Assembly (NCBI GenBank): GCA_905182025.1
Contig: CAJJAA010000004.1
Location: 1-64,000, forward strand
Origin: an uncultured OM182 clade bacterium
GTDB taxonomy: Bacteria; Pseudomonadota; Gammaproteobacteria; Pseudomonadales; Azotimanducaceae
DNA length: 64,000 bases
Reading direction: 5' to 3'
In this document: positions 28,478 to 36,312 of the stretch, one piece after another
How positions within the stretch are numbered: the stretch's first letter is position 1
How the letters are laid out: each line of letters opens with the position of its first letter
Program-made: the position numbers and the translations under genes
The notes under the pieces: generated by a model
The model's database searches: none
Seen by the model: only the letters and a program-made list of their open reading frames with translations
What the model was told of the DNA's origin: nothing

Positions 28478-29074
28478 ATGAAATTCATTTGTTTTCTTAC
28501 ACTAACCCTCGCTTTAGTCTCGAATTCGAGCTTTGCAAATCACCACGAAGGCGGTGAAGCAGAAATGACGAAGCCCTCCTTTTCAGCTAGCCGGGCTGTC
28601 ACCGCAGACGCTCAAGTTATCGCCATTGATTACGAGACGCGTATCGTAACCCTGCGAGGTGATGATGGAATTCAAAAGACATTCACCGCCGATGCAGATG
28701 TCGTTAACCTGCCTCAGGTAAAAGTAGGTGATCATGTGATTGCGGAATTCTATGAAGAAATATCTCTTTCTGTACACAAGCCTAATTCAGTGATGCTTGG
28801 CAGTGTGTTGGCGTCTGATGTCGCCGTCGCTAAAGAAGGTGAAAAACCTGCCGGCGGATTGATGAGCACATTCGTCACAACGCAAACGGTAGAAGAAATT
28901 AATTTGGACAACAACACCTTTAAACTAAAGGATGTCGAGGGCACTGTTACAGAGTTCACAGCAAGAGACCCTGACAATCTTAGGCGTTCTGAGGTCGGTG
29001 ATATTGTTGTTATTAAGATTGTTCAGGCCATTGGTATCGCAGTCGGTCTAGACATTAAGACCCTCGAACAATAA
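28478..29074 (+). CDS. exported protein with two tandem beta-rich repeats, function unknown
   Basis: 198 residues. A Sec signal peptide (hydrophobic core FICFLTLTLALVS, cleavage after SSFAN or nearby) is followed by a His/Glu-rich linker and two similar domains of about 60 residues: the first has AIDYETRIVTLRGDDG then KVGDHVIAEFYEEISL, the second EINLDNNTFKLKDVEG then EVGDIVVIKIVQAIGI. Each looks like a small beta-barrel. The frame extends 26 codons upstream, but ATG at 28478 starts the signal peptide and has AAAGGA 7 bases upstream. Likely periplasmic; I do not recognise a named family. Confidence 0.78.
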   Translation: MKFICFLTLTLALVSNSSFANHHEGGEAEMTKPSFSASRAVTADAQVIAIDYETRIVTLRGDDGIQKTFTADADVVNLPQVKVGDHVIAEFYEEISLSVHKPNSVMLGSVLASDVAVAKEGEKPAGGLMSTFVTTQTVEEINLDNNTFKLKDVEGTVTEFTARDPDNLRRSEVGDIVVIKIVQAIGIAVGLDIKTLEQ

Positions 29075-29094
29075 AAAACGAAAAATCGTAGCAA

Positions 29095-29118
29095 CTGAAC
29101 ATGCGCATCTGTTCATTT
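29095..29118 (+). terminator. terminator hairpin after the exported duplicated-domain gene
   Basis: TGAACA (29096-29101) and TGTTCA (29110-29115) form a 6-bp stem with an 8-base loop, 21 bp after the stop and followed by TTTCTTATGTCTGTTTTT. The short stem makes this moderate. Confidence 0.5.
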
Positions 29119-29191
29119 CTTATGTCTGTTTTTAGTTGACAGCAATAACACACCGAGTAGAGCCATTAAGACTCGGGCTCGTTAAACTGGA

Positions 29192-29234
29192 GGTCGGGGT
29201 GAACATTTATGTATGTAAATTTTACGCCGACCCC
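29192..29234. repeat. dispersed repeat family B, copy 2, as an inverted pair
   Basis: The left arm GGTCGGGGTGAACATTTA and the right arm, read on the minus strand as GGGGTCGGCGTAAAATTTAC, are imperfect inverted copies of the same motif seen singly at 7654 and 34178. Together they make a 43-bp imperfect palindrome in the spacer between the exported protein and a convergent sulfatase. Confidence 0.6.
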
Positions 29235-29284
29235 TAGTTCCAATTCCCCAGGTGCTCTTCGTTTAGCGCCAAATAGCACATGAG

Positions 29285-30937
29285 TTAATAAGAGAAATCG
29301 CTAATGTCGCTCGCCGCCCAACCATAACGCACTGCTCTGGCCTGCAATTTATCGCCAGCTTCAAGCAAAATCGGATCGCTGTACAGCAACCAAGGAGCAC
29401 TGTTAAGGCTGTAGTCGATTGATGCTCCATTCGCATTTGTTATCGCCACATACCCTGCTTGATCGACGCTAAAACCAGGCTTTGCTGTTGCAGGCTGAAT
29501 GCTCGTCGGCCAAAAGACTTCAGCCATTTCAACTTCTGACATTTCGGCACTATAGTCATAGACATCGGACTCATGCTCAGCCAACGCGGCACGCAGCCGA
29601 TCAAGCTCTTGCGTGTAGTCAGGATCTTGTGCCAGATTATTAATCTCGTATGGATCTGCCAATGTGTCGAACAGCATTTCCGTGGGGCGCTCACTGAACC
29701 ATTGCATCTGGATGTCGTTGAGCGCGCCCTCTGCTAACGCGCGCCATAATTCTTGCATGCCCAAAGCCATATCGCGATAGGCGAGTCGAAATCCACCCGC
29801 TTGAGTGTTGTGGCTGTAAATGTATTTGTATTGCTGATCTCTGACGGCGCGCTGCATATCAGGAAGCCGGCCTATACGATCTCTGGCTGCGTACACATAA
29901 TCTCGTGGTGGCGCCTCGGCGGGTCCCGAGAAAGCCTGACCCTGCATGTTGTCCGGAATATCCACCCTCGCCATGGACAGAAGCGTCGGCGCTAGATCGA
30001 CAAAACTTATTAACCGATCCTCTGCTGAGCCCGGTTGCGCATGACGCGGTCGGTATTTCTCTGGCCAGCGGACAATCATAGGCACCCGTAGCCCGCTGTC
30101 ATACAACTCTCGTTTTGCTCGCGGCAGCCCATCACCATGATCGGTGGTCCAGATAACAATCGTCTCTTCAGCTAAACCGTCAGCTTCTAAACGTTCGAGG
30201 ATCTCACCGACCCTTTGATCCATAGTTATAATATTATTATAGTGCCTTGCGATGTCCTCACGAATGGGTTTTGTATCAGGGTAATAAGGCGGCACGACGA
30301 CATCGTCTGCGAAAACACTGTCCTGCGTGTCACGGTGATACCAAATATGCATAGCCTGCGCGATGAGATGAGCCATGCTCGTCGGCCAGGACCAACGAGG
30401 CACGATGCCGCTCTCATGGGTTTCCATATAGGTTATGTAACCAAAAAACGGTCCGTTGGGTGGCATTTCATCGGCGCCGAAGGATTCATTGCGATCCCAT
30501 ATCGAAGAGGGGCCACTGCCTGTCCGAGGTCCGCTAAACTGGTAGTCCAGCTTTGTCGTTACAAAGGTGTAATAGCCGGCCGCCCGCAGAAGCTCCGGAA
30601 ACGCTTTCGCGCCGACTGGCGGCACAGGAAGATAGTCTGCCGGTGCCCCGGTATACGAACGCATATGCTGGGCGCCAAAACTTTGCTGGTGCATGCCCAT
30701 AATAATCGCAGCGCGACTGGGTGCACAAACACCCGCAGTAGTAAATACATTGGTGTAGCGAACACCATCGTTAGCCAACTGATCGATGTTGGGGGTGATG
30801 GCCACCGCATCACCAAATGCGCCGATTCTGGGACTCAAATCCTCCGCCATGAGCAACAGAATGTTGGGTCGATCCTGAGCTTGAGCGAAGAGCGGAATCA
30901 GGCTAAACACCATGATCGATAAGCGAGTGATTTTCAT
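29285..30937 (-). CDS. Cys-type sulfatase, exported (1 of 3)
   Basis: 550 residues from ATG at 30937, which begins a Sec signal (hydrophobic core about 5-18, cleavage near FAQAQD); the open frame runs 14 codons further upstream. The sulfatase signature CAPSR at residues 71-75 supplies the cysteine that is converted to formylglycine, and the metal site begins in PNILLLMAEDLSPRIG; the second signature region is near WTTDHGDGLPRAKRELYDSGLR. Sulfatases of this kind hydrolyse sulfate esters of glycans or other molecules in the periplasm. The preceding sulfatase gene ends 44 bp upstream on the same strand, so the two are probably an operon. The substrate is unknown. Confidence 0.92.
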   Translation of the reverse strand: MKITRLSIMVFSLIPLFAQAQDRPNILLLMAEDLSPRIGAFGDAVAITPNIDQLANDGVRYTNVFTTAGVCAPSRAAIIMGMHQQSFGAQHMRSYTGAPADYLPVPPVGAKAFPELLRAAGYYTFVTTKLDYQFSGPRTGSGPSSIWDRNESFGADEMPPNGPFFGYITYMETHESGIVPRWSWPTSMAHLIAQAMHIWYHRDTQDSVFADDVVVPPYYPDTKPIREDIARHYNNIITMDQRVGEILERLEADGLAEETIVIWTTDHGDGLPRAKRELYDSGLRVPMIVRWPEKYRPRHAQPGSAEDRLISFVDLAPTLLSMARVDIPDNMQGQAFSGPAEAPPRDYVYAARDRIGRLPDMQRAVRDQQYKYIYSHNTQAGGFRLAYRDMALGMQELWRALAEGALNDIQMQWFSERPTEMLFDTLADPYEINNLAQDPDYTQELDRLRAALAEHESDVYDYSAEMSEVEMAEVFWPTSIQPATAKPGFSVDQAGYVAITNANGASIDYSLNSAPWLLYSDPILLEAGDKLQARAVRYGWAASDISDFSY

Positions 30938-30981
30938 AACTGGCTTGCTGAATAATGAAACTTGGCAACGCGCGAGCATAT

Positions 30982-32460
30982 CTATTTGTCGATCTCGGCG
31001 CTGAACTTCTCTTCGAGCGCATCAGCATAACTATGTCGGTTCGTTTCACGTAGTCGCACTAAGTAGTCCGCCAGCTTACCGCGCACATGATAAGGGCCGC
31101 CTTCATCTATGACATTTTGCAACGGGTCACGCCCTCTTGCGGCATCAACCATCATCTCCGCATGCCAGCTACCCAATATAGCCAAGCCTTCATCCCTAAT
31201 GGTTGGCTCAGCATTAGCAAGATTGGTTGTCTCATGCGGATCATCTTTAAGATTAAATAACATCGTGTCATCAAAAAGATGATAACCATCATGCATAGAG
31301 TCAATTAAAATATAGTCATCCCAGCGAACGCCTCGCTGACACGTCCATGCGCCCTGAGATACGATCAGATTATCTCTGCCTGCATCTTCTCCGCGCTTCA
31401 GGGATTCAGCAAAACTGACACCGTCCCACAAACGCGGCACTTTCACATCGAGCAGGTCAAGAATCGTCGCACTGACATCAATCTGATAATGAAATGCATC
31501 AAATTGCTTTCCATTAAGATCATTAGCACCCGGCCACTTAAGCAGCATAGGGATATGCGTGGTTTTTTGATCAGCCGTTTGGTGATCACCATAGATATTT
31601 AACTCGCCTAGTGTCTCACCATGATCTGAAGACAGCATCACGGCTGTATCACTATCTATGTCCAAATCAGCAAGCAGATTCAACAGCCGTCCGACATAGA
31701 CATCAGCGTAAAGTACGCCCGTGTCATAACCATCAAACATCTTGCGTACACCGGCCATATCTGGAATTTGTTGTGGTTGCCGTGGAAACTTTATGAGATT
31801 TTCTTTGCGGGGCGCGAAGCCGCTACATTCCTGCGCCGAATGCGGTCCGCACTGCTGCCAGTGTGCAGCCCTAATATCTTCAGTCAACCAGGCTGGCAAT
31901 GGCTCGCCAGCAAACGGGTCGCCAAACTCTATCGGGGCACGATACGGTGTGTGTGGGTCCCAAAGATGTACGTGTAAAAACCAATCATCCTGCTTGCCGT
32001 ATTGTTTCAACCAGTGACTTGCCAAGTCGAAAACTTCATCAGCGGTTTCCAGACCGATGCTACCGGGGACTCGCTGCGCCTCATCAAACCCCGCATACCA
32101 ATGGAATGCAGAATGACGTTGAGCAAAGGAACTGATGCTGGCGGTCTTCAGTCCTGCGCGCTTCAACCGCGATGGAAAACTTGTAAGATGAAGGCTTGAC
32201 CAAAACTCGCGACCAGGACCGTCAATCACAGGGTCTGCATCTGTACCGCCATGGTTGACCACGCCGTTGTGGATGCCAAATCGCCCTGTTAGCAGCGCAG
32301 AACGGCTAGGCAGGCAGGGTGTATCGGATGCATGAACGTTATTGAACTGCATCGCGCTCGCAGCCAGTGCGTCAATATTGGGCGATGTGTTTCGATGATA
32401 GCCATAGCAACCAAGATGATCTGCTCGCTGGGTATCGATATCTATATATAGTATTCGCAT
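30982..32460 (-). CDS. Cys-type sulfatase without signal peptide (2 of 3)
   Basis: 492 residues. Formylglycine motif CLPSR at residues 49-53, with metal-site residues in MRILYIDIDTQRADHLGCYG at the N-terminus and the C-terminal metal/substrate segment SSDHGETLGELNIYGDHQ. The TPC start of the protein has no signal peptide, so this sulfatase is predicted cytosolic, unlike its two neighbours. It starts 77 bp from the divergent third sulfatase and lies upstream of the first on the same strand. The family includes aryl- and alkyl-sulfatases and phosphonate hydrolases; substrate not assignable. Confidence 0.92.
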   Translation of the reverse strand: MRILYIDIDTQRADHLGCYGYHRNTSPNIDALAASAMQFNNVHASDTPCLPSRSALLTGRFGIHNGVVNHGGTDADPVIDGPGREFWSSLHLTSFPSRLKRAGLKTASISSFAQRHSAFHWYAGFDEAQRVPGSIGLETADEVFDLASHWLKQYGKQDDWFLHVHLWDPHTPYRAPIEFGDPFAGEPLPAWLTEDIRAAHWQQCGPHSAQECSGFAPRKENLIKFPRQPQQIPDMAGVRKMFDGYDTGVLYADVYVGRLLNLLADLDIDSDTAVMLSSDHGETLGELNIYGDHQTADQKTTHIPMLLKWPGANDLNGKQFDAFHYQIDVSATILDLLDVKVPRLWDGVSFAESLKRGEDAGRDNLIVSQGAWTCQRGVRWDDYILIDSMHDGYHLFDDTMLFNLKDDPHETTNLANAEPTIRDEGLAILGSWHAEMMVDAARGRDPLQNVIDEGGPYHVRGKLADYLVRLRETNRHSYADALEEKFSAEIDK

Positions 32461-32537
32461 CCTATTACTCGCTAGCTAGATATATTTGATGACATACTCA
32501 AGATACTAGAGCATACACTCGGAAGAAATACAGAGCC

Positions 32538-34037
32538 ATGCAACTACTTATACACCTATTTACTAAGTTTAGCCGCCTGATCGGTGCTGTCGTTCTCGGC
32601 GGGTTACTGGCCACGCTCTTGTTCGGGATGATGCGATTCGCTTATATTTCCGCAACGGATCCGAGTATTAATAAAACACATTATCTAGCCAAGCAAGATT
32701 ACCTGGCGAACATGCCAGCCGCCACAGAGAACGCCCCTAACATTGTTGTAATATTTTTCGATGATCTTGGCTGGGGGGATCTTTCCAGCTATGGCAATCA
32801 ACTTATTGAAACACCCAATATTGACGCGATTGCCAAGCAGGGATTATTAATGACGGATTTCTATTCGGCATCGCCTGTATGTACACCCTCAAGAGCGGCG
32901 CTTTTAACCGGTCGACTTCCACCACGGACACTAACGGATCGACACGTGTTCTTTCCTGACTGGTCGGTAATGGGCGTCTATCGACGCATCATGGGCTACA
33001 CCAATGCTTTACCGAAGGAGGAGATCACCGTAGCAGAGGTTCTGCAGCATGCAGGCTACCGAACCGGCATGATCGGCAAGTGGCACCTAGGTGACCACCA
33101 AGCTCATAGACCGAATGACTTCGGCTTCGAATATTTTTACGGCGTGCTATTTAGCAATGATATGTTTCCGTTAAACCTCTATCGTAACGAAGAGATCGCG
33201 ATTGAAGACCAACGTGATGGAGGATTCTTTTCATCAGAGCGTGATGAAATGCATCCATTGCCTGGAGAAGGGATTGACCAGCGCGAGCTGACCGAAATGT
33301 ACACAAAAGAGGCAATATCTTTTGTTGAAGCCAGCGATGACGAACCATTTTTCCTCTACTTATCTCACTCACTTCCGCATGTACCCCATTACGCCTCAAC
33401 CGAATTTGCAAACACATCCCGCGGTGGAACATACGGCGATGTCGTTGAAGACCTAGACAGAAGTACTGGCGCATTAATCGATGCGCTGGATCGAATGGGC
33501 CTTGCGGACAATACAATTGTCATCATCACCAGCGACAACGGCGCCGACTACAATGGTAGTCCTGGGCCATTGAGGGGCCGCAAGGGGGACGTCCTTGAAG
33601 GCGGCCAGCGCGTACCCATGATCGTTCGCTGGCCTGCGGAAATTCAAAGCGGCCGCGTAACAGCCGAGATGGCTATGAACAGTGATCTCTTTCCAACCCT
33701 GTTGAATTTTGCCGGACTACCATTACCGGAAGATCGAATAATCGATGGCCGTGACCTAACAGGCTTGCTGAAGGGCGAGGAGAATTCACCACACGACTTT
33801 CTCTATTACTTCCCAGTACTGAAGTCACTGCCCGCAGCAATACGCAACAATGAATTCAAGCTAATGCTAGAAATGAATGATTTTGGTCGCAAGCGTGAGC
33901 ACTTGTCCCGGTTTACGGGCGATGCTGAAGCACATGATATTCAAAACCTGTATCCAGAAAAAGCTGAATCATTGAAACAGGCACTCGACGATAAGCAGAC
34001 TGAACTCAAAACTAATAAGCGTGGCTGGAATTTCTAG
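32538..34037 (+). CDS. Cys-type arylsulfatase-like protein, membrane-anchored (3 of 3)
   Basis: 499 residues. A single N-terminal hydrophobic segment (about 10-37) anchors or exports the protein. The sulfatase core follows: IVVIFFDDLGWGDLSSYGN for the metal site, CTPSR at 115-119 for formylglycine, then GKWHLGDH near 180 and ITSDNGADYNGSPGPLRGRK near 330, both typical of the arylsulfatase A group. It is divergent from the second sulfatase with a 77-bp shared promoter region. No formylglycine-generating enzyme or anSME is seen in the window, so maturation must come from elsewhere. Confidence 0.93.
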   Translation: MQLLIHLFTKFSRLIGAVVLGGLLATLLFGMMRFAYISATDPSINKTHYLAKQDYLANMPAATENAPNIVVIFFDDLGWGDLSSYGNQLIETPNIDAIAKQGLLMTDFYSASPVCTPSRAALLTGRLPPRTLTDRHVFFPDWSVMGVYRRIMGYTNALPKEEITVAEVLQHAGYRTGMIGKWHLGDHQAHRPNDFGFEYFYGVLFSNDMFPLNLYRNEEIAIEDQRDGGFFSSERDEMHPLPGEGIDQRELTEMYTKEAISFVEASDDEPFFLYLSHSLPHVPHYASTEFANTSRGGTYGDVVEDLDRSTGALIDALDRMGLADNTIVIITSDNGADYNGSPGPLRGRKGDVLEGGQRVPMIVRWPAEIQSGRVTAEMAMNSDLFPTLLNFAGLPLPEDRIIDGRDLTGLLKGEENSPHDFLYYFPVLKSLPAAIRNNEFKLMLEMNDFGRKREHLSRFTGDAEAHDIQNLYPEKAESLKQALDDKQTELKTNKRGWNF

Positions 34038-34177
34038 CAGTCGTTAACTTACGTTTCCAAGATTCAGCGTGTCGTCAGGTCACTCTCTAGATTCGCTCGC
34101 TTAAGCCATGAGACCAAACCAATGTGCGCTATAACAAGAATGGATGTCATGAATTGCTCCTAAAATTCTCTTTGATG

Positions 34178-34204
34178 TTTGTAAATTTACCCCGACCCCC
34201 ATTT
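34178..34204 (-). repeat. dispersed repeat family B, copy 3
   Basis: Read on the minus strand, this is AAATGGGGGTCGGGGTAAAT followed by TTACAAA, the cleanest copy of the motif also found at 7654 and 29192. It lies in the 296-bp spacer between a sulfatase and the CIA30 gene; nothing else is identifiable there. Confidence 0.6.
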
Positions 34205-34333
34205 AGTCACCATTTAATCAATACCGTTGCAACATCTCGATAATTGAGTGATATATTTTACACGGGTACACCTCTCTGCTTTACTCCACCCGACCCTATT
34301 CGATTCTTTTATAGAGACAATTTTTCCCTCACA

Positions 34334-34918
34334 ATGACATTGATACAAAAACTTGTGGTATCCATGACGATATTAAGCACATCAGCCTTCGCCGAACCTA
34401 TGCGGGTAATGGGCATAGATTCGGCGCATACCGGCTTAGGCTGGCAAATTGTCAACGACACGATCATGGGCGGGCGTTCAGAGAGTGGTTTCGTTAACGA
34501 AAATGGCCAACTCCAGTTTAGTGGCGTGCTGAATACGAATGGAGGTGGCTTCGCATCCTTGCGCAGCAATCGCCAAGCGTGGGACTTGTCAAAGTTTTCT
34601 ATCGTCCGCCTCAAGGTTCGCGGTGATGGTCGCACTTACAAGTTCAGGTTGTTTATAGATGACGATCGCGCCTCGTACCAAAGTGAATTTGCCACTGCGG
34701 CCGAAGAATGGCAGATTATCGAGTTACCGATAGAAGCGTTTTACGCTTCATGGCGTGGCCGCCGATTGGACCGCCCTGCTTTGGTCGCCTCTGAAATAGC
34801 CGGTATGGGCTTAATTCTGGCTGATGGCATCGACGGACGCTTCGATCTAACTCTGGCTTGGATAGAGTTCGACTACGCGCCTATGCCTGACAATCTAAAA
34901 CCCAGCAAGATACAGTGA
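34334..34918 (+). CDS. CIA30 family protein, exported
   Basis: 194 residues. The body matches the CIA30 (complex I intermediate-associated protein 30) beta-sandwich: GWQIVNDTIMGGRSESGF near residue 40, GGGFASLRSN near 72, IVRLKVRGDGRTYKFRL near 95 and a C-terminal strand with LAWIEFDYAP. A short signal peptide (MTLIQKLVVSMTILSTSAFA) begins at ATG 34334; the frame is open for 30 more upstream codons that add nothing. In eukaryotes the domain assists complex I assembly; in bacteria exported versions are common and uncharacterised. Function here is unknown, but a carbohydrate-binding-like fold is expected. Confidence 0.87.
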   Translation: MTLIQKLVVSMTILSTSAFAEPMRVMGIDSAHTGLGWQIVNDTIMGGRSESGFVNENGQLQFSGVLNTNGGGFASLRSNRQAWDLSKFSIVRLKVRGDGRTYKFRLFIDDDRASYQSEFATAAEEWQIIELPIEAFYASWRGRRLDRPALVASEIAGMGLILADGIDGRFDLTLAWIEFDYAPMPDNLKPSKIQ

Positions 34919-34923
34919 AAACT

Positions 34924-34936
34924 AAAGTACAGGGAC
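34924..34936 (+). repeat. dispersed 13-bp repeat, family C, copy 2
   Basis: AAAGTACAGGGAC is identical to 6394-6406. It starts 5 bp after the CIA30 stop and continues into GAAGCGAACGTGTCGGGGAC. Confidence 0.45.
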
Positions 34937-35145
34937 GAAGCGAACGTGTCGGGGACAACCGTTTCTGCGCGGATACGATCCAACTCGATACATCAGCAGT
35001 TAGCCGTTATGCTAGTTGTTACTCAGTTTCCAAAGCCTAAACCAACACCACAACCCCCCTTTATAGAATGCTTGGTACTGCCTTGCATTACGAAGACAGT
35101 AACAAAGGTGATACCATCTGTGCACTAACCGCCTGAGAGTATGCT

Positions 35146-36138
35146 TTGACTGACCAAAAAGAAATTAACGAATCAACATCCTCCGCTTCAGGGGAAACTC
35201 CGCCTAAGAAAAAAAGTAGCCTACTGAAACAGGCCATACCGTGGCTGATCACCATAGGCTGTTTCGCTTTTCTGTACACGAGAGTCGCTGGCCCCGCTTC
35301 CGCTCAGGATATGAGTGTATTCGCTTATTTGGGCGGCGTATTTGCTAGCGTGAACTGGTGGCTTTGGCTGGGACTGATGATTCCTTATTCATTGTTCTTC
35401 TTTTTCCTCGACTCACTAATTGTTTGGAGAGTTATCAACTGGTTTAACGCCAAGGTGTCATACACCGATATCCTCCCGGTTCGAGCCAGCACTTACATAT
35501 TGTCCATTATCAACGAGCAACTAGGCAAAGGGGCAATGGCCCTGTATCTGAATCGCCGCGAAGGTGTGCCCGGCTGGAAATTAGGCTCAAGCATGCTGTT
35601 TATCATGGTCTGCGAACTCATTTACCTGTGCGCTTGGGCCAACATTGGCCTTGCATTGCAGTGGGAAACGTTACCCGAGGTTTTTCGGCTATTGCCGTGG
35701 GTTGGCATGGTGATTGTTGCAGTCTTCTCAGTCGCGTTTTTGTACTTTCGAGGCATGATTTTGCCTAACTTCAATTTGCGGGACAAAGACATTTTATTTT
35801 CGTTCAGAGAAGCAAAACTGGGCCAATACGCGCTAATTCTCGTCCTTAGATCACCGGCACTACTTGCTGCAGTCTTTGTTTACTCTGAAGCGTTGTCGTT
35901 ATTTGGGATCGAGTATTCCTATCTTCAAATGCTCGGCATACTACCCGTCATTTTCTTTGGCGCATCAGTACCCGGCCCGTTCCGCGCCGTCGCTGTTTCA
36001 ATGTGGGTGATATTGTTCCCTGAGTATCCCGCTGAAATGGCTGCATTTGGACTCGTTCAACACAATTTCTTCATCCTGTTTAATGCAGTTATTGGCCTGT
36101 TTTTTGTAAACCGTGCGCAGAAGGAATTGTTCGAGTAA
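35146..36138 (+). CDS. flippase-like integral membrane protein (LPG synthase TM domain / YbhN-like)
   Basis: 330 residues. A 28-residue hydrophilic N-terminus rich in Ser, Lys and Pro precedes six to eight hydrophobic helices. The pattern of the lysylphosphatidylglycerol synthase transmembrane (UPF0104) family is seen, notably RASTYILSIINEQLGKGAMALYL near residue 125 and LPVIFFGASVPGPFRAVAVS near 270. There is no soluble transferase domain, so this is the flippase-like membrane half alone. The start is TTG at 35146 with GAGAG upstream. Family members are thought to move lipids or related compounds; the cargo here is unknown. Confidence 0.72.
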   Translation: MTDQKEINESTSSASGETPPKKKSSLLKQAIPWLITIGCFAFLYTRVAGPASAQDMSVFAYLGGVFASVNWWLWLGLMIPYSLFFFFLDSLIVWRVINWFNAKVSYTDILPVRASTYILSIINEQLGKGAMALYLNRREGVPGWKLGSSMLFIMVCELIYLCAWANIGLALQWETLPEVFRLLPWVGMVIVAVFSVAFLYFRGMILPNFNLRDKDILFSFREAKLGQYALILVLRSPALLAAVFVYSEALSLFGIEYSYLQMLGILPVIFFGASVPGPFRAVAVSMWVILFPEYPAEMAAFGLVQHNFFILFNAVIGLFFVNRAQKELFE

Positions 36139-36312
36139 TCGCCTCTCGCGGCGCAGCCAATTTGGACGCGCCGCCATCCATCAGTTAAGCCATCAAACAA
36201 ATCATCTGAACCAAAATCAAGATGCATTGCGAACATTGGCTTGATTGCCCTTTCTAATAATTGACGAGGGCTCCTTTTGCTGGTTTAGTCAGGCTTGAAA
36301 AGGGAGAGTGTT

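Noticed and set aside
30215-30922. 235-residue frame on the plus strand
   Set aside because: It lies antisense inside the first sulfatase gene; the composition (many His, Arg, Cys) and lack of any domain fit a shadow frame.
33151-33516. 121-residue minus-strand frame
   Set aside because: Antisense to the third sulfatase, no domain.
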